Origin: Salimicrobium album
GTDB lineage: Bacteria; Bacillota; Bacilli; Bacillales; Halobacillaceae
DNA length: 64,000 nt
Direction: 5' to 3'
Assembly: GCF_900107115.1 (NCBI RefSeq)
Contig: NZ_FNOS01000003.1
Span: 62,001 to 126,000, forward strand
Both the position numbers and the translations under genes were made by a program. Of the stretch, positions 44,155 to 53,023 are shown in pieces. Numbering within the stretch: position 1 is the stretch's first letter; each line of letters begins with the position of its first letter. A model generated the notes under the pieces. It did not search any database. It saw only the letters and a list, made by a program, of their open reading frames with translations, and had not been told where the DNA came from.

Positions 44155-46247
44155 AAGATGGATTTTGCAAGTATTTCCGCGATGTCCATCGTGCTGACTG
44201 TTTCTTCGACTTCCTTCGCTTTCGTACCATCGGAGAGCATAGTCAGGCAGAACGGACAGCCACTGGAGATCATAGTCGGTTCCACTTCAAGTGCCTGTTC
44301 GGTACGGGCTTCGTTGACGCGGTTTCCGGTCTTCTCTTCCATCCACATCATTCCACCACCCGCTCCACAGCACATGCCGTTGGAACGATTACGCTGCATC
44401 TCCACAACTTCTACACCCGGAATCATTTCAAGTACTTCACGAGGCGGTTCATACACCTCGTTGTATCGACCGAGGTAACAGCTGTCGTGATACGTAATTC
44501 TTTCATTGACCGGTGCTTCCGGTTTCAGGCGGCCTTCTTCAAGCCACTCTGCAAGCAGTTCCGTGTGGTGATACACTTCCGCTTCGAAACCGAAGTCCGG
44601 GTACTCGTTTTTGAAAATGTTGTAGGCGTGAGGATCGATCGTGACGATCTTCTTCACGTCGTTCTTTTCGAATTCTTTGATGTTCTTCTCCGCAAGTTCC
44701 TGGAACAGGAATTCGTTCCCCATGCGGCGGGCCGTATCTCCGGAGTTCTGTTCCTTGTTTCCGAGAATAGCGAATTTGATGCCCGCTTTGTTCATAAGTT
44801 TAGCGAAGTCCATAGCTATTTTCTGACTGCGGTTATCATATGATCCCATAGAGCTTACCCAGAACAGATACTCGAATTCTTCGCCTTCTTTCTTCAATTC
44901 CTTCACCGTCGGAATGTATGCTTCTTCATCAAGGTCACGCCAGTTTTCGCGTTCTTTCTTGGAAAGTCCCCACGGGTTCCCCTGACGCTCGATATTCATA
45001 AGAGCACGCTGACCATCCTGATCCATTTTCCCTTCGGTCATTACGAGATAGCGGCGCAGGTCGATGATTTTATCGACGTGTTCGTTCATGACCGGACAGG
45101 CGTCTTCACAGTTCCGGCACGTCGTACATGCCCAAAGTTCTTCTTCGGTGATGACGTCCCCGATCAGGTTCGTTTCGTTCACGCGGTCGACAGCATCGTT
45201 CTGTTCATTGCGGGCCATCGACGCGAGCATATTACCTTCGGTTCCGGAGAATGCGTAGGATGGCACCCACGCTTCGCGCCCTGTGACCGCTGCCCCTTTT
45301 TCGGTCAGGTGGTCACGGATCTTAACGAGAAGGTCCATCGGAGACAGCATCTTCCCGGATACGGAAGCGGGACAGACGTTCGTACAGCGCCCGCATTCCA
45401 CACACGCATACAGATCGATCATCTGAAGCTGGTCGAACTCTTCCACTTTTCCGACACCGAAGGACACATCTTCCTCGTCCGTTTCATCATCAATGTCGAA
45501 ATTGATCGGCTTCAGCTTCCCAGGTGCATCCTCACGACTGAGGAAGACGTTGACCGGAGCTGCAATAAGGTGAGCGTGTTTCGACTGAGGTACATATACA
45601 AGAAAGCTGAGCAGAGTAATCAGGTGAATCCACCACATAACGAAAAATACTGCGGCTGCCGCTGTTTCCGGAAGCCATCCGAATCCGAGTGCGATAGCAC
45701 TGGCCACCGGTTCCCAGACGCTTGCTTCATGGCCATGCCAGATAATGTTCATACCGTTTCCGGCCAGTACCGTCACCATCAGTGTTCCGATGAAAATAAG
45801 TACAAGACCGGCTTTCCAGCCGCGCTTCAGGCGGACGAGCTTCTCTATGTAACGACGGTAGAAAGCCCAGACGACGGCAACGATGATAGTGAGTGTTACG
45901 AGTTCCTGGAAAAACGTAAAGGCAGGATACAACGGACCCAGCGGCAAGTGTGAATCAGGCGCCAGCCCCTTCCAAATAAAATCGATCGCTCCGAACTGTA
46001 CAAGTATAAATCCATAAAACATCATGACGTGAATTGCTCCGGATTTCTTATCTTTGAGCAATTTTTTCTGACCGAAAACGTAAATACCTATCTTTTGAAG
46101 ACGACGTTTGATCTTTCCGTCGAATTCAAACTTCTTCCCCATACGGATATAAGCAATTCTCGTCTGAACGATACGCGCGAACAGATAAAGCGCATAAATC
46201 GTTATTCCGAGAAAAAACAACCAGTTCACCAACAGTAAAGGATCCAT
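44124..46247 (-). CDS. fadF: FadF-type membrane iron-sulfur (CCG-domain) oxidoreductase
   Basis: Membrane electron-transfer protein thought to pass electrons from acyl-CoA dehydrogenase/ETF to menaquinone. The 707-residue protein (start MDPLLLVNWLFFLGITIYAL at 46247, GAGGGGGA upstream) has five or so N-terminal membrane helices (nitrate-reductase-gamma-like), two 4Fe-4S motifs (CVECGRCTNVCP, and CTTCRNCEDACP) at about residues 290-400, and two CCG domains (YHDSCYLGRYNEVYE and MCCGAGGGMMWM near the C terminus). The order next to a cls gene equals B. subtilis fadF-ywjE, but here the two are divergent. Promoter and operator lie immediately upstream. Confidence 0.94.
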   Translation of the reverse strand: MDPLLLVNWLFFLGITIYALYLFARIVQTRIAYIRMGKKFEFDGKIKRRLQKIGIYVFGQKKLLKDKKSGAIHVMMFYGFILVQFGAIDFIWKGLAPDSHLPLGPLYPAFTFFQELVTLTIIVAVVWAFYRRYIEKLVRLKRGWKAGLVLIFIGTLMVTVLAGNGMNIIWHGHEASVWEPVASAIALGFGWLPETAAAAVFFVMWWIHLITLLSFLVYVPQSKHAHLIAAPVNVFLSREDAPGKLKPINFDIDDETDEEDVSFGVGKVEEFDQLQMIDLYACVECGRCTNVCPASVSGKMLSPMDLLVKIRDHLTEKGAAVTGREAWVPSYAFSGTEGNMLASMARNEQNDAVDRVNETNLIGDVITEEELWACTTCRNCEDACPVMNEHVDKIIDLRRYLVMTEGKMDQDGQRALMNIERQGNPWGLSKKERENWRDLDEEAYIPTVKELKKEGEEFEYLFWVSSMGSYDNRSQKIAMDFAKLMNKAGIKFAILGNKEQNSGDTARRMGNEFLFQELAEKNIKEFEKNDVKKIVTIDPHAYNIFKNEYPDFGFEAEVYHHTELLAEWLEEGRLKPEAPVNERITYHDSCYLGRYNEVYEPPREVLEMIPGVEVVEMQRNRSNGMCCGAGGGMMWMEEKTGNRVNEARTEQALEVEPTMISSGCPFCLTMLSDGTKAKEVEETVSTMDIAEILAKSIFEKDKAGASA

Positions 46248-46307
46248 CCTTTTCCCCCTCTTTCCTATTTTCTGTATTGAAACCCCTTTCATGTTCCAGT
46301 TAACTCT

Positions 46308-46336
46308 ACTATAAAACTGAATGAGCATTCAGTCAA
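46308..46336 (-). promoter_or_regulatory. fadF promoter (sigma-A type)
   Basis: Minus strand TTGACT (46331-46336), 17-bp spacer, TATAGT (46308-46313). The spacer is occupied by a palindrome (46316-46333). Confidence 0.75.
46316..46333. promoter_or_regulatory. Candidate TetR-type operator in the fadF promoter
   Basis: ACTGAATGAGCATTCAGT: 8-bp perfect arms around two central bases, between -35 and -10. It contains TGAATG...CATTCA, reminiscent of the half-sites of the B. subtilis FadR box but with shorter spacing. The linked TetR gene is the obvious candidate ligand. Confidence 0.6.
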
Positions 46337-46436
46337 CATGTTTCGCTTTTTTTCTTCCTGTATTTGTGAATGGAGATACGTGTATATCTCTATAATTTCA
46401 GTTACAATCAAGGTATGGATTTTTGGAGGTGGAGAG

Positions 46437-47612
46437 TTGCGCACTATTAAAATTATCATTTCACTTTTACTATGGATCGTGCTCGATCTGATCCTCGGTA
46501 GGAGAAGTCAGCGCAAACATAACCGTACGCTTGCGTTCGAACAGACGAGAGGGAACTACCGCTTCTACAAAAACGGTACTCCGCTTTTTGAGGATCTGTT
46601 CGAAGAGATTTCCCAGGCCCAGGAACAGATTGACGTATACTACTATCTCGTACGCCGGGATATCATCAGCCGCAAGTTTATGACACTCCTCAAAATGAAA
46701 GCGGAGGAAGGTGTAAGGGTCAACCTTCTCGTTGACCGGCTCGTAAGCGCGCCGCTTCGCCGGGAATACCGATCTTTGAAGAAAGCGGGCGTGGACGTAG
46801 CCTTCGCTGAAACGCCGAAGTTCCCTTTTTTCTTCTATACGTTCAACCGGCGGAACCACCGGAAAATGGTGGTCATCGACGGAGTGATCGGCTACGTGGG
46901 CGGTTTCAACGTCGGCCGGGAGTATATCGGAAAAAGTTCCCAGTTCATCGACTGGCGCGACTATCATTTGCGGCTGACAGGTTCGATTGTCCGCGATCTG
47001 CACCGGATCATCGCGAGTGACTGGACGTACAATACCGGGGGGGCTCTTCCTTCCGTCGCTTACCGGGAAGGAGGAAAACACCCCTTCCAGCTTGTAGCGT
47101 TCGACGGAATAGGAGTAGAGAATACTTTCCTTACGATGATCAGGCGGGCCCGGAGGGAAATTCTCATCGGCAGCCCCTACTTCATCCCGACCAAAAGGAT
47201 TCACCGGGAACTGCTCAAGGCGCTGGAGCGCGGGGTGGACGTCCATATTCTGCTTCCGCTGAAACGCGATCACGCTTTCGTAAAAGAGGCCGGTTTCCCG
47301 TCTCTTCAGAAACTTGTCCTTAGCGGAGCCAACGTCTACCACTACAACGCAGGCTTCTATCATGCGAAGCTCGTTCTTGTTGACGAAGAAGCTGCCGATA
47401 TCGGTACGGCGAATTTCGATAAGCGGAGTATGTTTCTGAATAAGGAAGTGACTATCTCCATTTTCGAAGAAAGTTTCGTCCGGCATCTGCGTTCCGAGTA
47501 CTTCAAAGATACAGAAAACTCTCTCGTATACGATAAGGAACAGGCTGCTAACCCTTCTGTAGCCACGAAAGTGAAAACGCAGCTCGTCAAACCGTTCCGC
47601 TGGATGCTTTGA
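46437..47612 (+). CDS. Cardiolipin synthase / phospholipase D-family protein (YwjE-like)
   Basis: Condenses phosphatidylglycerol to cardiolipin at the membrane. The 391-residue protein starts with TTG at 46437 (GGAGGTGGAGAG directly upstream); in-frame extension to 46338 lacks a ribosome site. One N-terminal membrane helix (TIKIIISLLLWIVLDLILG) precedes two PLD domains with HxKxxxxD-type motifs: NHRKMVVIDGVIGYVGGFN and YHAKLVLVDEEAADIGTANFD. Length fits the short YwjE type (398) rather than ClsA (about 480-500). TATAAT lies at 46391-46396. Confidence 0.93.
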   Translation: MRTIKIIISLLLWIVLDLILGRRSQRKHNRTLAFEQTRGNYRFYKNGTPLFEDLFEEISQAQEQIDVYYYLVRRDIISRKFMTLLKMKAEEGVRVNLLVDRLVSAPLRREYRSLKKAGVDVAFAETPKFPFFFYTFNRRNHRKMVVIDGVIGYVGGFNVGREYIGKSSQFIDWRDYHLRLTGSIVRDLHRIIASDWTYNTGGALPSVAYREGGKHPFQLVAFDGIGVENTFLTMIRRARREILIGSPYFIPTKRIHRELLKALERGVDVHILLPLKRDHAFVKEAGFPSLQKLVLSGANVYHYNAGFYHAKLVLVDEEAADIGTANFDKRSMFLNKEVTISIFEESFVRHLRSEYFKDTENSLVYDKEQAANPSVATKVKTQLVKPFRWML

Positions 47613-47632
47613 CCTTCTTTCTGTAAAAAACA

Positions 47633-47678
47633 AAAAGAGTGATGTTCTTCTATAAATCGAAGAACATCACTCTTTTTT
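47633..47678. terminator. Bidirectional terminator between cls and argS
   Basis: Stem of about 15 bp (AGAGTGATGTTCTTC with GAAGAACATCACTCT), loop of eight, with A-run before and T-run after, serving both convergent genes. Confidence 0.9.
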
Positions 47679-47720
47679 TATATTATCATTTACGCCCGGA
47701 CGGAAGGCTGGCGGTTGTGC

Positions 47721-49388
47721 CTACATTTTTTCGGGGGCTTCGACGCCGACGAGAGCAAGAGCGTTTCTAAGCGTCTGCTTTACAGCTTCCATCAGCTTGA
47801 TTCGGGAAGCCGTACGCACAGGATGTCCGGCATCCAGAACTTTTTCCGCATTATAGAAGCTGTGGAGGTTCGATGCAAGATCGAACGCGTACTGAGTGAC
47901 GCGGTGAGGCGTCCGGTTCACTGCAGCATCTTCCACAATCTGCGGGAATTCCCCGAGACGCTTCAGAAGATCGATCTCCTTCTCCGAAGTGAGCAGCGTA
48001 CCGTCGAACTCATCAGAGCGAAGATTCTTCTCCTCGGACTGTTTCAGCATCGTTGCGATACGTGCGTGCGCGTACTGTATATAGTAGACCGGGTTTTCGT
48101 TGGACTCGGAACGGGCCAGATCCATGTCGAAGTCGAGGTGTGAATCACTCGAACGCATTGCGAAGAAATAGCGCATGGCGTCCACTCCGACTTCATCCAT
48201 CAGTTCGCGCAGCGTAACGGCCTTGCCGGTACGTTTGCTCATCTTCACTTTTTCCCCGTTTTCAAACAGGTTGACCATCTGGATGATTTCGACCTCAAGC
48301 GTCTCTTTGGCATAGCCGAGCGCCTGGACGGCCGCTCTCATCCGCGGGATATACCCGTGGTGGTCGGCGCCCCAAATATTGATGAGGGTGTCAAAACCGC
48401 GGTCAAGCTTATTTTTGTGATAAGCAATGTCCGGAGCCAGATACGTATAGGTGCCGTCGTTTTTCACGAGGACACGGTCTTTGTCGTCTCCGTACTCCGT
48501 AGTTCTGAACCACGTCGCCCCTTCCTGCTCATACACAAGACCCCGCGCTCTCAGTTCTTCGACAGCCGCTTCGATTTTGTTCTCCTCGTACAGGGACGTC
48601 TCGGAGAACCATTCGTCGAAAGTGACGCGGAAATCACCAAGGTCCTTCTCTATACGGGAGAGTGCGTACCGGAGGCCGGATTCACGGAAATGACGGTGTC
48701 TCTCTTCTCCGGAGACCTCCGTCCACCTGGCACCTTCTTCTGCGGCAAGCTGCTTCCCGAGCTCAATGATGTCAGCTCCGTGATAACCGTCTTCAGGCAT
48801 CGCGTATTCTTCTCCGAGCGCCTGCATGTAGCGGGCTTCTACAGATTCTGCGAGTTTTGAAATCTGATTCCCTGCATCATTGATGTAGTATTCCCTCTCC
48901 ACGTCGTACCCGGCCGCTTCAAGGATATTACAAAGCGCATCTCCAATGGCTGCTCCACGGGCGTGACCCAGGTGCAGCGTTCCTGTCGGATTCGCAGATA
49001 CGAACTCCACCTGTATACGCTCCCTGCGGGCTTCTCCGCTTTTACCGTAGCTTTCTTTTTCTTCGAGGATAGATGGAACGAGTTCTGCGAGATACGTATT
49101 GTTCATGCGGAAGTTGATGAACCCGGGACCGGCGATTTCCATCTCCTCTATCGAAGCTTTCGACTTATCGAAAGCCTCTACGATGTCCCCTGCGATCTCT
49201 CTCGGATTCTTTTTTGCGATCCTCGCCATTTGCATAGCCATATTCGTGGCATAATCCCCGTGCTGTTTATCTTTCGGCTGCTCGAGCACCACGTCGGGGA
49301 TTTCTTCGGAAGAAGCAAGCCCCGCTGCTTCCACGGCGCGGACGATCTCTTCTTTGATCTTTGCTTCCGTCTTTTCTGCAATGTTCAT
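47721..49388 (-). CDS. argS: Arginyl-tRNA synthetase
   Basis: Charges tRNA-Arg. The 555-residue class I synthetase has the HIGH-type motif in [20 protein letters not shown] and the KMSKR-type motif [18 protein letters not shown]; the C-terminal anticodon domain is all-helical ([20 protein letters not shown]). Its ATG overlaps the ywiB stop (ATGA), so ywiB and argS are coupled. Confidence 0.97.
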   Translation of the reverse strand: MNIAEKTEAKIKEEIVRAVEAAGLASSEEIPDVVLEQPKDKQHGDYATNMAMQMARIAKKNPREIAGDIVEAFDKSKASIEEMEIAGPGFINFRMNNTYLAELVPSILEEKESYGKSGEARRERIQVEFVSANPTGTLHLGHARGAAIGDALCNILEAAGYDVEREYYINDAGNQISKLAESVEARYMQALGEEYAMPEDGYHGADIIELGKQLAAEEGARWTEVSGEERHRHFRESGLRYALSRIEKDLGDFRVTFDEWFSETSLYEENKIEAAVEELRARGLVYEQEGATWFRTTEYGDDKDRVLVKNDGTYTYLAPDIAYHKNKLDRGFDTLINIWGADHHGYIPRMRAAVQALGYAKETLEVEIIQMVNLFENGEKVKMSKRTGKAVTLRELMDEVGVDAMRYFFAMRSSDSHLDFDMDLARSESNENPVYYIQYAHARIATMLKQSEEKNLRSDEFDGTLLTSEKEIDLLKRLGEFPQIVEDAAVNRTPHRVTQYAFDLASNLHSFYNAEKVLDAGHPVRTASRIKLMEAVKQTLRNALALVGVEAPEKM

Positions 49389-49810
49389 TCCGTTTCCTCC
49401 TTAAGCGTTAATTTCAGCTGGTGATTCTGTGTGACATCTTCATTGACCGTCATCTTATAGACAATGAACAGCTCACCGTTTCCTGAGTCGCCCGGGGGAC
49501 GGTATTCCAGCTGTTCCGTCCAGGTGCTCATGAAAAGTTTTCCGTATTCATGTACGTACGTGTTCTCGGTTTCCGTGTTGACCTCGAACAGCTGGCGCAT
49601 TTCCACGCCTCCGGAGCGTTTAATGCTTACATGACCCGGTTTGATGGTCACCATCGTATCCACCGGCTCTCTTCCTTCCGGGTGTTCCCTGAAAGTCACT
49701 ACGTCCATATTCCCTTTTCTGAAAAAGCGCCCCTTTTCCGACAGGGACATCTGCTCGGAGTCCGAACCGTCCCGGATGTGCGTTTCTAACGTAACAGCTA
49801 CGTTTGTCAT
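49385..49810 (-). CDS. ywiB: YwiB/DUF1934 family protein
   Basis: A 141-residue beta-barrel protein upstream of argS as in B. subtilis YwiB. Features: [10 protein letters not shown] at the start, [36 protein letters not shown]. Function unknown (calycin-like fold). Overlaps argS by four bases. Confidence 0.88.
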   Translation of the reverse strand: MTNVAVTLETHIRDGSDSEQMSLSEKGRFFRKGNMDVVTFREHPEGREPVDTMVTIKPGHVSIKRSGGVEMRQLFEVNTETENTYVHEYGKLFMSTWTEQLEYRPPGDSGNGELFIVYKMTVNEDVTQNHQLKLTLKEETE

Positions 49811-49876
49811 GCTGTAATCGCTCCTTTTTTCGTCCCGTTTATAACTAATCCATTATAAGAAGAGTGCAGTAAAAAC

Positions 49877-50320
49877 TCAAGTTGTTTCCCGTAAATAGTC
49901 GATCGTCTCCTGCAGTTCCGCATGGATATCCACGTGCGTCGTAATGCTGAAGATACTGTACAGTACCACCGCACCCGCTATGATGCCTGCATACCACTTG
50001 TAGGGCACTCTATTGCGGAAGGGACGGTAATTTTTATGAAAAGCGAAGAGAATAAACGGCAGCAGTGCTCCGACGGCCACGATGTCCCGGGTCCACTGCT
50101 CCTTTTCCCTGTTGCTGATGACAGAAGCCCGGAGTGCTTCGTTCACGTGCTCTTCTGCACTCGTCTCCCACGTTTCCCCTTTGTACTCAACTTTCCACGT
50201 ATTGTTTTCTATCGAATGTTCGTAAAGAACAGGTGTAAAAGAATATCCGATGGTCGCCACCAGAAGCGTTCCCATAACAATCGCATAAACTACAGGTATC
50301 CATAACAGTTTTTTATTCAT
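49877..50320 (-). CDS. Uncharacterised two-helix membrane protein
   Basis: A 147-residue protein I do not recognise. Membrane helices are at the N terminus (LLWIPVVYAIVMGTLLVATIGYS), near residue 85 (VGALLPFILFAF) and near 112 (YAGIIAGAVVLYSIF), with an outer loop NNTWKVEYKGETWETSAEEHVNEALRASV between the first two. It is probably a small-cluster gene with argS downstream; the gap is 66 bases. Confidence 0.7.
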   Translation of the reverse strand: MNKKLLWIPVVYAIVMGTLLVATIGYSFTPVLYEHSIENNTWKVEYKGETWETSAEEHVNEALRASVISNREKEQWTRDIVAVGALLPFILFAFHKNYRPFRNRVPYKWYAGIIAGAVVLYSIFSITTHVDIHAELQETIDYLRETT

Positions 50321-50660
50321 AAAGCCTTCCCTTTCTCTGCCCCCGGCTTTTGAACGAAGCGACGGGGTGCATCCGGATCATTTCACTTTCATCCCACCTA
50401 TTTTAGCACGAGTTATCGGTTCCGCCAAAGCCCCCGGGTTACGCTTGTGCGCCCTCTGAAGCACTTGCGTTTCGTCATTCGAATAGAAAAAAGACCGGCT
50501 GACGATTCAGCCGGTCCTCTTTCTGTCTTAGTAAAAGCATTTTCCATGCTACTTCAAATATATTACTGCGGGTGATATTTTTCAAGTCGGGAGGGCCTGG
50601 AAAAGTGAACATTTTGTGACACAGGCGGCCGATAAAAGCTCCCGGACCGTACTTTCCTGT
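50321..50660. other. 340-base non-coding gap with one terminator
   Basis: Between the membrane protein and yolD. It holds a perfect 10-bp-stem hairpin at 50493-50516 with an A-run at 50487-50492 (a terminator for minus-strand transcripts from yolD). I see no reading frame with a ribosome site and no promoter I would defend. Confidence 0.6.
50487..50516 (-). terminator. Terminator downstream of the yolD-like gene
   Basis: Minus strand GACCGGCTGA...TCAGCCGGTC followed by six T; 145 bases after the stop. Confidence 0.75.
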
Positions 50661-50987
50661 TCACATCGATACGTCGGTAACTTCATCGCGACTGAGTCGC
50701 AGCAGCCGGCCGCCGTGGATATCACGGCACTCCAGCTCACCGCTTCGTCTGTGGAAACGAAGCGGCACCACCTCATGCACATCCCCGTCCATTTCAATAC
50801 AGACAGGAATCTGCCCGTTCATTGCGTGCTGCAATAAAAAATCGATCCCTGCCGCCTGCTGTTCTTCCATATGCCCCTGTTCAACCCGCTCGTCCTCTTT
50901 CCAGAGATTACGGAGCATCTCGATGTGCTCCGGCAGCATGAGTGAAGTCCATTTGATGGAGCCGCGATCTTTCGGTTCCTGATTCAT
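50661..50987 (-). CDS. YolD-like family protein
   Basis: The 108-residue protein carries the YolD signature DRGSIKWTSLMLPEHIEML near the N terminus and a C-terminal small beta-barrel (GQIPVCIEMDGDVHEVVPLRF). YolD proteins usually accompany Y-family polymerases or UvsE in Bacillus SOS regions; here it stands alone. The start MNQEPKDRG is the third of three consecutive ATG codons, six bases after GGAGGG. A LexA-like site lies just upstream. Confidence 0.88.
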   Translation of the reverse strand: MNQEPKDRGSIKWTSLMLPEHIEMLRNLWKEDERVEQGHMEEQQAAGIDFLLQHAMNGQIPVCIEMDGDVHEVVPLRFHRRSGELECRDIHGGRLLRLSRDEVTDVSM

Positions 50988-51003
50988 CATCATCCCTCCA
51001 ACA

Positions 51004-51017
51004 CGAACGTTTGTTCC
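51004..51017. promoter_or_regulatory. Candidate LexA (DinR) box upstream of yolD
   Basis: CGAACGTTTGTTCC, which matches the B. subtilis SOS consensus CGAACRNRYGTTYC at all but one position. It is 17-30 bases upstream of the start; the possible -10 TAAAAT abuts it, so it would cover the transcription start. Confidence 0.7.
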
Positions 51018-51054
51018 TATTTTATCACACTACTTGTTTTTGTGCACGGGGATA

Positions 51055-51555
51055 TCAGGAAACAGGACGCAATTCCCGGATGAAAGCCCACGCTTCCTCC
51101 AGTTCTTCCTGTTTGTAATTCTGTCTGCTTTTCACCGTATATACCTTCTCTTCAATTTCCTCTTTCGGCAAGTGTTCAAAAAAGAGCATCGTCGACACCA
51201 GTTCAAGGAACCTGGAACTTTTTTCATTCATTGCACTGATATATCCCCCGAGTTCCGGACGTTCAATATCTGCATGTTCCAGAAAATCGTGTCCGGAGTC
51301 CGTAAGGTTATAGCGGTACTGGTAATAATTCCGCTTTTCCTCCATCGCTTCCGAAATGAAACCGAGGTTGCACATTTCTTCTATACGAAGCGTCAGTTCC
51401 TCCGAATAAGGACCGTAAAAATGGAACTCATACTTTTCTTCAAAAGGAACCCCGCATTTTTTCATAATGAATATCATTTTCTGAAGACGCTTTCGTCCCA
51501 CTACTTCCTCACAACTGTTTAAAAAGTGCATTAGTCTCGCATGTTTCTCGAGCAT
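51055..51555 (-). CDS. ywgA: YwgA family protein
   Basis: A 166-residue helical protein always found next to the HD-domain gene ywfO. Visible marks: GRKRLQKMIFIMKKCGVPFEEKYEFHFYGPYSEEL at the N terminus (winged-helix-like) and YRYNLTDSGHDFLEHADIE. Function unknown. Its ATG overlaps the ywfO stop by one base (TAATG on the minus strand). Confidence 0.88.
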   Translation of the reverse strand: MLEKHARLMHFLNSCEEVVGRKRLQKMIFIMKKCGVPFEEKYEFHFYGPYSEELTLRIEEMCNLGFISEAMEEKRNYYQYRYNLTDSGHDFLEHADIERPELGGYISAMNEKSSRFLELVSTMLFFEHLPKEEIEEKVYTVKSRQNYKQEELEEAWAFIRELRPVS

Positions 51556-52859
51556 TACTGTTCCTCCCTGCCATACAGAATTCCTTTAATCCGCTGCTTC
51601 GTTTTCTCATCACTGATCTGCTCAATCGTATCCGCCGGAAAATAGAGTTTATGGTCCGTCCGTTTTTTTCCGGAAATCGATTCGACGATTTCGGAGAGCC
51701 GGGACAGTTCCTTCAGTCCCCCGTCCGGCTGCAGAAGATGAATCGGCAGTCTTTCTCCTTCTTCTCCCGGACGATAGAAATCGTAAGGAAGATCGGAGCT
51801 TGAATCCACTTCAAGATAAAAGCGCGGATCGACTCCCGCCTCTTCAAATAAATCGTACAGTTCCCGCCAGGCGTTCATCTGCAGATTCGGGTTGAATTCA
51901 ATATATTTGAACAGCTTCCTGTTTACGAACCGTTCACACAAATCGCTCAGAATCGGGTCTTTCTCCCTGATCCACATCTGGAAGTAGTACATCACTACGT
52001 TCTCATCCAGATCCAGATATTCTTCGAGAGAAGGCGCCTCTTCAAAAAAGGAGAAGAAGTGTACCGGTTTAAGCTCAAACTCGTAGCCGTTTTTATACAG
52101 CTCCTTGGCACGCTTCAGAATCTTCGACAGGATCACTTCCGCACTGCGGGTCACGGGGTGGAAATAAATTTGCCAGTACATCTGATAGCGGCTCATTATG
52201 TAGTCCTCCACCGCATGCATACCGCTTTCCTTGATCGCCACCTGATCCTCGAGCGGGCGCATGACGCGGAGTATTCTTTCCATATCGAAATGACCGTAGC
52301 TGACCCCGGTGAAATAAGCATCACGCTGGAGGTAATCCATGCGATCGGCGTCGATCTGGCTGGAAATGAGGCTGACGACGAGCTTATCCGTGTACGTCTT
52401 GTTGATTACATCCGCCACTTTCTTCGGGAACCCTTCTTCCACTCCGGACAGCACCCGGTTCACTTCCGTATCACCGAGCAGAATCGACTGCGTGTAGTCT
52501 TCGTGATCGAGCCTGAAAGCTTTCTCGAACGAGTGGGAAAAAGGGCCGTGGCCGAGGTCGTGCAGCAGGGCCGCACATAGGGAAAGCAGACGCTCGTCTT
52601 CATTCCAGTCTTTGTGATCACGGAAGTTCTCAAGGATGCGCCGGACGATTTCATATACCCCGAGAGAGTGGCTGAAGCGGCTGTGTTCCGCTCCGTGGAA
52701 CGTAAGGTACGTGGTTCCGAGCTGCTTAACGCGGCGCAGCCGCTGGAATTCCCGGGTACCGATCAGATCCCAGATTACACGGTCCCTGACATGGACGTAG
52801 CGATGGACCGGATCTTTAAATACTTTCTCTTCGTCTAATTTTTCATCACGATAAGCCAT
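51555..52859 (-). CDS. ywfO: HD-domain phosphohydrolase (YwfO-like)
   Basis: A 434-residue metal-dependent phosphohydrolase of the HD superfamily, similar in length to B. subtilis YwfO (433). Motifs: FHGAEHSRFSHSLGVYE (His), then ALLHDLGHGPFSHSFEKAF with the HD dyad, then DADRMDYLQRDAYFTGV. Related proteins hydrolyse dNTPs or (p)ppGpp-like substrates. The start ATG at 52859 has GGAG seven bases upstream. Confidence 0.92.
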   Translation of the reverse strand: MAYRDEKLDEEKVFKDPVHRYVHVRDRVIWDLIGTREFQRLRRVKQLGTTYLTFHGAEHSRFSHSLGVYEIVRRILENFRDHKDWNEDERLLSLCAALLHDLGHGPFSHSFEKAFRLDHEDYTQSILLGDTEVNRVLSGVEEGFPKKVADVINKTYTDKLVVSLISSQIDADRMDYLQRDAYFTGVSYGHFDMERILRVMRPLEDQVAIKESGMHAVEDYIMSRYQMYWQIYFHPVTRSAEVILSKILKRAKELYKNGYEFELKPVHFFSFFEEAPSLEEYLDLDENVVMYYFQMWIREKDPILSDLCERFVNRKLFKYIEFNPNLQMNAWRELYDLFEEAGVDPRFYLEVDSSSDLPYDFYRPGEEGERLPIHLLQPDGGLKELSRLSEIVESISGKKRTDHKLYFPADTIEQISDEKTKQRIKGILYGREEQ

Positions 52860-53023
52860 GTGTCTGCTCCATTCCTTTTTTGTCCAGTATAGCCTTTTGC
52901 GGGCCGGAAAGAAACGTCTTGACAATACGGGAGAGCCGTGAAATCCGCTTTTCCTCCCGTTCTACAAACACAAAAAAAATTTGCTATAATGGTGGCAGTC
53001 TGAATGCAAAAGGAGACCGACCA

